IMG/VR virus record: IMGVR_UViG_3300006754_000184
Span: 1-23,244 of that record
Strand: one strand, 5' to 3'
DNA from: a virus
Length of the DNA: 23,244 nt
The notes under the pieces were generated by a model, which did not search any database, had not been told where the DNA came from, and saw only the letters and a program-made list of their open reading frames with translations. Position 1 is the stretch's first letter. Each line of letters opens with the position of its first letter. This document shows positions 15,989 to 22,800 of the stretch, piece by piece. The translations under genes were made by a program, and so were the position numbers.

Positions 15989-16534
15989 ATGGACCTCGAA
16001 AAAGAATCGGCCAACATTAAGGTTGATACAAGCATGACAACTGATATTGCTGATGCTTGTAATAGGTTATTAGCTACTCAGGAAAAAATTGCAAAGTGTG
16101 AAGAGCATTTAAAAACGCTAAAAGAAACTGAGCAAGGTTTATCTGAGCAATTTATACCTAATTTAATGCAAAAAAGTGGCATAACAATGTTAAAACTTAG
16201 AGACGGGTCAACCGTTGAAGTAAAACCTTTTTATGCCGCCAAGATACCAGCATCCAAAACCGATGATGCCTTTAGCTGGCTCAGAGAAAATGGATATGGT
16301 GACTTAATAAAAAACACCGTCTCTTTACTTTTTTCAAAATCTGAAGATAATGTGGCTACGGCTCTTATTGAAGATTTAAAGAGTAAAGGACATAATGTAT
16401 CTCAAAGACAAAAAGTGGAACCTATGACATTGAAGGCATTTGTTAGAGAACAAATCCAAAATGGACAACAGGTGCCTATGGATCTTTTTGGGGTATATAT
16501 TGCAAACAAGACTACGATAAAAAACAAGGAGTAA
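15989..16534 (+). CDS. Conserved hypothetical protein next to the SSB gene (181 aa)
   Basis: The start at ATG 15989 follows a strong AAAGGAG site. The N-terminal part is helical and coiled-coil-like (ATQEKIAKCEEHLKTLKETE). It is followed by a compact beta segment with KLRDGSTVEVKPFYAAKIPA, then AFSWLRENGYGDLIKN and the C-terminal LKAFVREQIQNG and VPMDLFGVY. These blocks recur, from memory, in a small protein that travels with single-strand binding proteins in marine T7-like phages, but it has no assigned activity. The SSB gene follows two bases after its stop, so the pair is likely co-translated and may act together on DNA. No membrane segment or catalytic motif is visible. Confidence 0.7.
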   Translation: MDLEKESANIKVDTSMTTDIADACNRLLATQEKIAKCEEHLKTLKETEQGLSEQFIPNLMQKSGITMLKLRDGSTVEVKPFYAAKIPASKTDDAFSWLRENGYGDLIKNTVSLLFSKSEDNVATALIEDLKSKGHNVSQRQKVEPMTLKAFVREQIQNGQQVPMDLFGVYIANKTTIKNKE

Positions 16535-16536
16535 AC

Positions 16537-17334
16537 ATGAACGAAGTAGCAGCAAAAAAAGAGAGTCTTCCATCTCTTTCTAATCTGGAAGAATTTGCAG
16601 GACAAGGAACAGAAAATATCACAGCCCGTGATACTAAACTTCCTATCCTTAAAATACTATACGCTAACTCTCCTGTATTGGATGATAGCGATGGTAAATT
16701 TAATGAAAAAGCACGACAAGGTGATATTTACAACGAGATCACAGGTTCTTTATATAAAGGTAAAGATGGTGTGTACGTGGTACCTTGTCTATATATCAAC
16801 ACCTTTAATGAATGGAGAGATCGTGGGGATAGTCCAGGTCGTCCTGTTATGATTCATACGAACCCAGCTGTTATGAACAAAACTAACAGAGGTGATGATG
16901 GTAAAGATAGATTAGAAAATGGTAATTATATTGAAGATACAGGCAATCACTTTGTCTATATACTTGATAAAGATTTCCAACCTATTGAAACCGCATTAAT
17001 TACAATGAAATCTACCCAAAAGAAAAAATCAAAACTTTGGAATTCTATGATGCAATCTCGTAGAATAAAAGGAAAGAATGGTTTTTTCTGTCCTCCATCT
17101 TGGGCAAGTGTTTATAAACTTACAACAACTAAAGAGTCTAATTCTCAGAACAGTTGGTATGGGTGGTTAGTTGAATTTAATAGATTTTTAGATAAACCAA
17201 CAGACCTTAAAGTTTTGGAGGCTACTAAAGGCTTTTATAAAGGTGCTTTAGAATCTGACATATTTGGTAAGGTTGATTTTTCTGAAGATATGAACAAACA
17301 GAAGTCAACTACTACTGAAGAAGTTCCTTTTTAA
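16537..17334 (+). CDS. Single-strand DNA-binding protein with SSB-like C-terminal tip
   Basis: AAGGAG at 16526-16531 gives a strong start. This 265-residue protein has a probable OB-fold core (YVVPCLYINTFNEWRDRG, a YGWLVEFNRF strand) with aromatic and basic residues suited to DNA contact. It ends in a charged, probably disordered tail whose last residues are EEVPF. That ending resembles the DDIPF tip of bacterial SSB, and also the acidic tail with terminal Phe of T7 gp2.5, which recruit replication and repair proteins. The core is longer than bacterial SSB and similar to gp2.5-size proteins. Coating single-stranded DNA for replication or recombination is expected. It sits between the 15989 gene and the primase, two and four bases apart. 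Confidence 0.75.
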   Translation: MNEVAAKKESLPSLSNLEEFAGQGTENITARDTKLPILKILYANSPVLDDSDGKFNEKARQGDIYNEITGSLYKGKDGVYVVPCLYINTFNEWRDRGDSPGRPVMIHTNPAVMNKTNRGDDGKDRLENGNYIEDTGNHFVYILDKDFQPIETALITMKSTQKKKSKLWNSMMQSRRIKGKNGFFCPPSWASVYKLTTTKESNSQNSWYGWLVEFNRFLDKPTDLKVLEATKGFYKGALESDIFGKVDFSEDMNKQKSTTTEEVPF

Positions 17335-17338
17335 GTAA

Positions 17339-18922
17339 ATGCATAAGGAATTGTTATCGTTGTTTCAAGGCGATGACTCCCGTTATCTCAAGTCCTCTCT
17401 TACGGGAGAGGACGATGAGAGGGGAAAAAGACAAGCCAATTATGTCACTGTGCATGAATCTGTTACAGAGGATATATGGAAACAACATCTTGAAGGTAAA
17501 ATTAGATTAGGCCTAAAACCAGAAGTGGATGGTCTTTGTAAATGGGGATGTATAGACGTTGACCCTAATAATTATAAAGATTACTCAGAGAAAAAGTATG
17601 TAGAGATTATCAGAAAATATTCTTTACCTTTTGTTCCTGTAAAATCAAAATCGGGTGGTCTACACATTTTTATATTTTTTACTGAAATGGCTGATGTTAA
17701 AAAAGTCGTTGCAAAATTATCTGAAATAAATGAACAGTATTTTTTAGCGCAGGAAATATTCCCATGTAATAAAGCTGTAAATATGCCTTATCACAATATG
17801 AATGCCTCTATGGAGTTTGCTTTTGATGCAAAGAACACTCCTGTAATGATTGGACGTTTTTTACAACTTGCGCAAGATATGATGATTTATCCTAAGGATT
17901 TTTTTAATTTTAAAGTTCAAGAATATGAGGCAGAATCTGAATGGAAACACTACCCACCTTGTGTTCAAAAACTAATACAAGAAGGGTGGAGTGGTAGTAA
18001 TAGAAATAATTTTTTATTCAATATTCTTGTTTTAGAAATGAAAAAAAACAGCACTTTATCTGTACAACAGTTAGAGGACTTGGCACAAAAAAGAAACAGA
18101 CAAGTGTTCTCAAAACCTTTGGGTCAATCAGAGGTATCTCAATTAACTAAATCTGTACATAAAGGAGGTTATCAGTTTCAGTGCCCTCCAAAACACCCTG
18201 AGTATAACCAAATATGTAATAAAGAATTATGTAAGACTAGAAGATTAGGTATTGGTGAGGCTGTGCCGGAGATTGTTGAAGCTTTTGAAAACATTAACTA
18301 CATTCAAGATACTAAAAGTGTGTGGTATGAATTTGATTTTAAAGGCCGTAGAATCACTATTACTCCAGAAGATATGAAAGATGAAAAATCTTTTAGAGTT
18401 AGATTACTTAGACATAGAGTTTATTGGCTAACCTTACCTAAACAAAGAAAAGGTCCTGATCCATTTGAATTGTTAATGAAAAGTATAGTTGAAAAAGCTA
18501 TAGAATCTACAGATCACTCTTATAAAGATACTGTTGAAGAAGAGCGCTATATGGTGTTAAAAGATTTTTTTGAATCACATATTGAGCAAGATAAATTTGA
18601 TAAATTAAAAGATGGTTATGTGGTGTTGGATTCTAAATCCAATGTATGTTATTTTAAGAAGTTGACTCTTGACCGTTTTCTCAAGAAACACGCCTCACGA
18701 ACCTTTCACACTACCGCAGATGCTTTAAGGATGTTGAGTTGTAAAAGAATGGATTATAAAGAGGGTGAAAAAAATGTATGGTATGTTGATATGCCTGAGT
18801 TTGTAAATCATCAAGTAATTAAGAAAAACCTAAAGAAAAACGAAATAAGCGAAATGGATGAGGAGTATCATGATAAATTCAGGGATCCAAAAACAAAAGA
18901 ACCTACACAAAAAGACGATTAA
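17339..18922 (+). CDS. Archaeo-eukaryotic-type primase (AEP family)
   Basis: This 527-residue protein has AEP primase motifs: CIDVDPNNY with D73 and D75 (DxD metal-binding), then VKSKSGGLHIFIFF with H109 (the SxH motif), and a later EFAFD stretch that could supply the third acidic residue. Priming DNA synthesis is expected. A region near residues 281-299 has CPPKHPEYNQICNKELC, a Cys-rich patch that may bind metal. The C-terminal third (PFELLMKSIVEKAIES and beyond) is helical and of unknown role. It lacks the TOPRIM domain and N-terminal zinc finger of DnaG or T7 gp4, and no helicase motif is present. The UvrD-like helicase overlaps its 3' end. A strong hairpin lies at 17392-17413 inside the gene. 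Confidence 0.8.
   Translation: MHKELLSLFQGDDSRYLKSSLTGEDDERGKRQANYVTVHESVTEDIWKQHLEGKIRLGLKPEVDGLCKWGCIDVDPNNYKDYSEKKYVEIIRKYSLPFVPVKSKSGGLHIFIFFTEMADVKKVVAKLSEINEQYFLAQEIFPCNKAVNMPYHNMNASMEFAFDAKNTPVMIGRFLQLAQDMMIYPKDFFNFKVQEYEAESEWKHYPPCVQKLIQEGWSGSNRNNFLFNILVLEMKKNSTLSVQQLEDLAQKRNRQVFSKPLGQSEVSQLTKSVHKGGYQFQCPPKHPEYNQICNKELCKTRRLGIGEAVPEIVEAFENINYIQDTKSVWYEFDFKGRRITITPEDMKDEKSFRVRLLRHRVYWLTLPKQRKGPDPFELLMKSIVEKAIESTDHSYKDTVEEERYMVLKDFFESHIEQDKFDKLKDGYVVLDSKSNVCYFKKLTLDRFLKKHASRTFHTTADALRMLSCKRMDYKEGEKNVWYVDMPEFVNHQVIKKNLKKNEISEMDEEYHDKFRDPKTKEPTQKDD
17392..17413 (+). other. Strong RNA hairpin with UACG loop inside the primase gene
   Basis: GTCCTCTC (17392-17399) pairs with GAGAGGAC (17406-17413). 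An added U-G pair (17400 with 17405) leaves a TACG loop. This resembles an UNCG tetraloop and is unusually GC-rich for this genome. A second inverted repeat, CTCCCGT (17377-17383) with ACGGGAG (17402-17408), overlaps it, so two alternative folds are possible. Confidence 0.55.
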
Positions 18923-20480
18923 AATATTTGGTCCTCCAGGTACAGGAAAAACATATACTTTAATAGAAAGAGTCTTAAAAGGTTATCTTAATAAAGGGGT
19001 ACACCCTAAAGACATTGCTTTTATCTCATTTACAAATAAAGCCGTGAACACAGCTAGAGATAGAGCTTTAGCTAATTTTACTAAATACACAGAAGATGAT
19101 TTCGAAAGATTTAAAACGTTGCATAAATATTGTAGGAGATATTTTGAAGAAGAAGTTTTTGACCCTAAAGATTGTATGTTGGACTATGCTTTACAAGCTA
19201 AAATAATTAAAACATCTGATAAAAGACTAACGGATGATGGTTTTACTTATAAAGATTGGTCTTTAGGAATTTATGATAAGGCTAGAAATATGATGCAAGA
19301 TCCACGTTTAATTTACAAAAAGGAATCTTATAAAAAAGATAACCTTGATATTTTTTTAAGAAAAATAGACACTTATGAGCACTATAAAAAAGATTCTTTT
19401 ATTGATTTTACTGATATGATAGAAAGAGCCATTGATGAGGTTGAGTTTCCCCCACTTGAAGTCTTAATTCTTGATGAAGCTCAAGATTTTACTCCACTGC
19501 AATGGTCTGTTATTTATAAAATGACAGATAAGGTTAAAAGGGTTTATCTAGCTGGTGACGATGACCAAGGTATTTATAAATGGAATGGTGCAGACCCAAA
19601 ATATTTTACGACTTACTTTCCTGGAAGACAAGTTATACTTAGAAAAACTAGGCGTTTTGGGAAGTCTATACACCACTTTTCACAAATAATTAGAAGAGGT
19701 ATATTAGATAGTGTAGAAAAAGATTATAACCATTTAGACAAAAATGGTTTTGTAAAAAGGTATCTAAATTTTAATGAGGTTCCTTTTGGTAAACTGACGG
19801 GAACTTGGTATATTCTTGGTAGAGTGCGTTCAACTGTTAATGAATTAAGAATGTGCGCTAAGGATGCGGGACTGTATTATTCAGATAATCGTAATAATAA
19901 ATCCTTTGATCAAAAGCAATGGGATGCTATAAAATCTTGGACTAGAATAACAAAAAATAAAAAAATCACTAGGGATCAAGCAGAAAATATGTATAAATAC
20001 ATAAGAGAATTAGTTGATATGGATTTTAGAACCCCTAAATTTTGGCAAAATATTTCAGAAACTCAGTTTTTTAATTTTAAGGATTTAAAAGAATGGGCTG
20101 GTTTAGCTCTTGATGATGATCAAGAAAAACAACCTTGGTGGAAGATATTAAAAAGAAATTTCCAACCTAAACAGATAATTTATTTTATAAGATTGCTAAA
20201 AAGATATGGTCAACAAACTCTTAATCAAGACCCTCAAATTATAATTGATACAATTCATTCTGTTAAAGGCGGCGAGGCAAACAACGTTCTTATATATTCT
20301 AAAACAAATTGGCCTGCTTCTTTTACTAAGAAGAACAAAGACGAGAAATCAGATGAAAAAAGAGTTTATTATACAGGGGTTACTAGAGCAAAAGATTCTT
20401 TACATATTCTTTCAACTGATTATAAATATAATTACCCTATAGGTTCAGACTATTTGGTATATCTACAGGAGAGCAAATGA
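18870..20480 (+). CDS. UvrD/Rep-like SF1 DNA helicase
   Basis: The start at ATG 18870 is chosen because GAGGAG (18860-18865) lies four bases before it; an ATG at 18858 is in frame but less supported. The protein (536 aa) has motif I FGPPGTGKT (20-28), a FISFTNKAVNTARDRA segment (motif Ia), motif II LDEAQDF (residues 201-207), motif III GDDDQGIYKWNGA, a DTIHSVKGGEANNV motif V, and YYTGVTRAKDSL motif VI. This is the full set for an SF1A 3'-5' helicase like UvrD. It overlaps the primase by 53 bases. In a genome segment without a visible DnaB/T7 gp4-type helicase, it may be the replication or recombination helicase. That role is inferred. Confidence 0.85.
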   Translation: MINSGIQKQKNLHKKTIKIFGPPGTGKTYTLIERVLKGYLNKGVHPKDIAFISFTNKAVNTARDRALANFTKYTEDDFERFKTLHKYCRRYFEEEVFDPKDCMLDYALQAKIIKTSDKRLTDDGFTYKDWSLGIYDKARNMMQDPRLIYKKESYKKDNLDIFLRKIDTYEHYKKDSFIDFTDMIERAIDEVEFPPLEVLILDEAQDFTPLQWSVIYKMTDKVKRVYLAGDDDQGIYKWNGADPKYFTTYFPGRQVILRKTRRFGKSIHHFSQIIRRGILDSVEKDYNHLDKNGFVKRYLNFNEVPFGKLTGTWYILGRVRSTVNELRMCAKDAGLYYSDNRNNKSFDQKQWDAIKSWTRITKNKKITRDQAENMYKYIRELVDMDFRTPKFWQNISETQFFNFKDLKEWAGLALDDDQEKQPWWKILKRNFQPKQIIYFIRLLKRYGQQTLNQDPQIIIDTIHSVKGGEANNVLIYSKTNWPASFTKKNKDEKSDEKRVYYTGVTRAKDSLHILSTDYKYNYPIGSDYLVYLQESK

Positions 20481-20980
20481 GTCCTTATTTTGAAGATTTA
20501 AAACTACACCCTTATCACGATGGTGCCGTATATAATAAAATATGGGATCCAGAAACGAAATGGGTTGAATATTTTAATTTTACTGCTTGCTTAATTGATA
20601 ATGATATTATGATGAAAGATCATTTTTATAAGTGGTTATATGAAAGACATCCCTTTAAAACCGGAGTTTTAAAAATGGAACATAAGACAATGTACAATTG
20701 GCATGCAGATTCTACAAGAGGTGTATGTATTAATAGTATAATCCAAACACCCAATACTTCTTTTACTTTCTTTAGAGGGGCAAAAGAGGTTAATCACGGT
20801 TTAATTGAATTACAGTATTATCCAGGCGCTAGGTTTTTATTTAACAATCAAAAAGAACATATGGTTTTGAATTATGATGGTGATAGGTATGTTTTGACCA
20901 CTGAATTCTTAGAAGATAAAGATGAATTGACTTACATAGATTTACTAAAAGAGATTGAAAATGACTATTACAAAAAATAA
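20477..20980 (+). CDS. 2OG-Fe(II) oxygenase-like protein
   Basis: This 167-residue protein shows the iron-binding triad pattern of 2-oxoglutarate oxygenases: NWHAD (H76, D78) and EHMVLN (H128), followed by R137 nine residues later, the usual position for 2-oxoglutarate binding. A PGARFLFNNQ strand precedes the distal His. Such enzymes hydroxylate or otherwise modify proteins or bases, and they are common in marine phages, where the substrate is usually unknown. AGGAG near 20468 gives a good ribosome-binding site, and the ATG overlaps the helicase stop as ATGA. It ends within the DUF3310 gene start. Possible links to DNA modification with the nearby methyltransferase are speculative. Confidence 0.6.
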   Translation: MSPYFEDLKLHPYHDGAVYNKIWDPETKWVEYFNFTACLIDNDIMMKDHFYKWLYERHPFKTGVLKMEHKTMYNWHADSTRGVCINSIIQTPNTSFTFFRGAKEVNHGLIELQYYPGARFLFNNQKEHMVLNYDGDRYVLTTEFLEDKDELTYIDLLKEIENDYYKK

Positions 20981-21188
20981 AGAATCTGATTTATGGAATA
21001 AAGGTGGTCAATATTATAGAAATTTTAAAATACAACCTTCTCAGTTTATTAATGAAAATAAAATTCTTTTTGCTGAAGGTAATGTAATAAAATATATATG
21101 TAGGCATCAAGGGAAAGGTGGTAAACAGGATTTAGAAAAAGCTAAACATTATATAGAAATGATAATAGATAGAGATTATGGCGCTTAG
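20961..21188 (+). CDS. DUF3310 small protein
   Basis: The start at ATG 20961 is preferred over TTG 20955 because AAGAGA lies a few bases upstream. The 75-residue product contains QPSQFINENKILFAEGN, VIKYICRHQGKGGKQDLEKA and HYIEMIIDRDYG. These match the DUF3310 pattern 'QP.EFI....L.F.EGNVIKYi.RH..K.G..DL.KA.HYLE', a small phage family of unknown function. It is a compact helical protein found in many phages near replication or nucleotide-metabolism genes. It overlaps the oxygenase-like gene by 20 bases and the methyltransferase by 11 bases, so the three are in one translational run. Confidence 0.8.
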   Translation: MTITKNKESDLWNKGGQYYRNFKIQPSQFINENKILFAEGNVIKYICRHQGKGGKQDLEKAKHYIEMIIDRDYGA

Positions 21189-22800
21189 TGTATTGGATCT
21201 ATTTTCTGGTATTGGTGGTTTTAGTTATGCCTTTGAATCTACTGGTCATTTTGAAACAGTTGCTTTTTGTGAAAATAATAAGTTTTGTCAAAAAGTTTTG
21301 AAAAAAAACTTTCCAAATGTTAAAATATATGAAGATGTAAGGAGTATAAATGGAAAAGAAATTAAAGCAGATGTCGTTGCTGGAGGATTCCCTTGTCAAA
21401 GTTTCTCCGTTGCAGGAAAAAGAAGAGGCACAGGAGATGATCGCTATCTCTGGCCAGAAATGTTTCGAGTTATTACCGAAGTCAAACCAAGCTGGGTGGT
21501 TTGGGAGAATGTGCAAGGAATTATTAACATCGAAAACGGCTTGGTACTCCGACAGGTGCAAGATGACTTGGAAAAAGAAGGTTTCCAAAGCAGATGTTTT
21601 GTTATTCCAGCTAGCGGTGTCGGTGCATGGCACCAAAGAAAAAGGATCTGGGGAATCGCTTTCAACGAAAACAACTGGTTTGATACATACCCCAACAGCA
21701 AAGGCAAATCAAGTATCTCCAAGTATGGTGAATCGGGACAAAGGGAGTTGGGGGAATCACATGTATGCGACTCCCAACACAATGGACCATCTACCACCCA
21801 GGAGCAAAGAGGGAACACTCAAACTGCAACAGGGTCACAGGAAGGGAAGAACTCTTCCACCCAATCTAAGAGAACAAGTAGATCCACAGACAATGGCAAT
21901 GTATCCAACTCCCAATGCTTGGGATGGAATGAGAGGACCAAGATCGGAGAAACACATCAGGGAAAACCCAAACAGTCAGATAACTCTAGTGACAAAAGTA
22001 GCCCAAATAGAGAGAAAGAAGATGTATCCAACTCCCAACACCAACGATGGAGCGACCAATCCGGCAGAGGACATAGAGAATTGGGAGAAAAGAGCAGAGA
22101 AAAAGAAAAAAGAGGGGATCAATCTGCATTATGCTCTTCGACACGCAGTGCAGAAAGAGGAACAGATGAAGATGTATCCAACTCCCAGAACAGGAGCAGG
22201 GAGCAGACCCAATGGCAAGGGAGGGAAAGTATTGGAAGAGGAAGTGATGATAGAAGCAGGCTTGAGAGAGAGGGGAAAAACATTGAAACAGATGTATCCA
22301 ACTCCAGTAGCGAAGGACAATTGTTCAGAGAGTCTGGAAAGTTGGGAGAAGAGAGCAGAGAAACACAAGGAGCAAGGGAAAACGATACCCAAAGCTCTCA
22401 GAATAAAAGTGCAGGAGGAAGCCAAGATGTACCCAACACCCACGACTCAGGACTCACGGATCGGTCCAAACAACATCAAGGGGAGCGAACACCGAAAGAA
22501 AAGAGGGAGTCCAGCACTAGCCGATTCAATTCTGTTTCCAACTCCAACGGCAAGGGATTACAAAGATATGGGGTACAAACCCAGCTGGAAACCAAGTCGG
22601 GACAAGAGTCTTCCAAGAGAGGTGCTGAAGAGCAACACACATGGTGGGAGGCTAAACGTGAATTTTGTGGAGTTCCTAATGGGGTTTCCTACGAATTACA
22701 GCGAGATAGAGTCAGTAGAATAAAAGCATTAGGTAATTCAATAGTTCCTCAAATCGTCTTTCAAATAGCTCAAGCAATAATAAAAAGTAAAAATGACTAG
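21178..22800 (+). CDS. C5 cytosine DNA methyltransferase with an unusually long low-complexity recognition region
   Basis: This 540-residue protein has the C5-MTase motifs in order: motif I LDLFSGIGGFSYAFE (6-20), motif IV GGFPCQSFSVAGKRRG with catalytic C73, motif VI ENV (110-112), motif VIII HQRKRIWGIA (152-161), and motif X RIKALGNSIVPQI near the C terminus. It should transfer a methyl group from SAM to cytosine C5. The stretch between motif VIII and motif X (about 345 residues), where the target recognition domain sits, is Ser/Gln/Arg/Glu/Lys-rich and holds DVSNSQ-type repeats. It is far longer than usual. The reason is visible: the same DNA encodes a nested protein in the +1 frame (21350-22723). 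The start overlaps the DUF3310 gene. Protection from host restriction is the likely role. Confidence 0.85.
   Translation: MALSVLDLFSGIGGFSYAFESTGHFETVAFCENNKFCQKVLKKNFPNVKIYEDVRSINGKEIKADVVAGGFPCQSFSVAGKRRGTGDDRYLWPEMFRVITEVKPSWVVWENVQGIINIENGLVLRQVQDDLEKEGFQSRCFVIPASGVGAWHQRKRIWGIAFNENNWFDTYPNSKGKSSISKYGESGQRELGESHVCDSQHNGPSTTQEQRGNTQTATGSQEGKNSSTQSKRTSRSTDNGNVSNSQCLGWNERTKIGETHQGKPKQSDNSSDKSSPNREKEDVSNSQHQRWSDQSGRGHRELGEKSREKEKRGDQSALCSSTRSAERGTDEDVSNSQNRSREQTQWQGRESIGRGSDDRSRLEREGKNIETDVSNSSSEGQLFRESGKLGEESRETQGARENDTQSSQNKSAGGSQDVPNTHDSGLTDRSKQHQGERTPKEKRESSTSRFNSVSNSNGKGLQRYGVQTQLETKSGQESSKRGAEEQHTWWEAKREFCGVPNGVSYELQRDRVSRIKALGNSIVPQIVFQIAQAIIKSKND
21338..21344 (+). promoter_or_regulatory. 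Strong Shine-Dalgarno sequence of the nested +1-frame gene
   Basis: TAAGGAG lies inside the methyltransferase coding sequence, five bases before ATG 21350, the first codon of the nested frame. It is one of the best ribosome-binding sites in the window and decides the nested start. Confidence 0.7.
21350..22723 (+). CDS. Nested +1-frame protein with (Y/F)PTP repeats inside the C5 methyltransferase gene
   Basis: A 457-codon frame lies wholly within the methyltransferase gene, shifted by one base, with TAAGGAG five bases before its ATG. The N-terminal part reads over the methyltransferase catalytic region and contains ISGQKCFELLPKSNQAGW and CKMTWKKKVSKADVLLFQL. From about residue 113 there are eight copies of an (H/Y/F)xTP(N/T/R/V/A) motif at about 26-50 residue spacing, usually MYPTPxxxD. 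Two units share WEKRAEK and ALRxxVQ. The C terminus has GGRLNVNFVEFLMGFP. From memory, proteins ending 'LNP.FVEWLMGFP.GW' are annotated near or as phage C5 methyltransferases. Codon differences between repeat units favour this frame. The role is unknown; a methyltransferase partner is a guess. Confidence 0.65.
   Translation: MEKKLKQMSLLEDSLVKVSPLQEKEEAQEMIAISGQKCFELLPKSNQAGWFGRMCKELLTSKTAWYSDRCKMTWKKKVSKADVLLFQLAVSVHGTKEKGSGESLSTKTTGLIHTPTAKANQVSPSMVNRDKGSWGNHMYATPNTMDHLPPRSKEGTLKLQQGHRKGRTLPPNLREQVDPQTMAMYPTPNAWDGMRGPRSEKHIRENPNSQITLVTKVAQIERKKMYPTPNTNDGATNPAEDIENWEKRAEKKKKEGINLHYALRHAVQKEEQMKMYPTPRTGAGSRPNGKGGKVLEEEVMIEAGLRERGKTLKQMYPTPVAKDNCSESLESWEKRAEKHKEQGKTIPKALRIKVQEEAKMYPTPTTQDSRIGPNNIKGSEHRKKRGSPALADSILFPTPTARDYKDMGYKPSWKPSRDKSLPREVLKSNTHGGRLNVNFVEFLMGFPTNYSEIESVE
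21686..22546 (+). repeat. Dispersed 15-bp DNA repeat read in two frames
   Basis: A core close to ATGTATCCAACTCCC occurs at 21761, 21899, 22022, 22172, 22292, 22427 and 22532, with a weaker copy (CATACCCCAACAGCA) at 21686. Distances between the seven strong copies are 138, 123, 150, 120, 135 and 105 bases, all multiples of three. In the methyltransferase frame the repeat reads (D/N)VSNS; in the nested frame it reads MYPTP. A longer repeat around TTGGGAGAAAAGAGCAGAGA occurs at 22081 and 22342. Confidence 0.8.

Noticed and set aside
22129-22443. Minus-strand frame with repeated GVGYI motifs opposite the methyltransferase
   Set aside because: The motifs are the reverse complement of the ATGTATCCAACTCC repeat, so the pattern follows from the plus-strand coding. 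There is no ribosome-binding site and no independent protein-like features.
21761-22546. Regularly repeated 15-bp unit, considered as a CRISPR array or iterons
   Set aside because: Spacing is irregular (105-150 bases) and always a multiple of three, copies vary, and both plus frames are coding. A repeat in a coding region explains it better.
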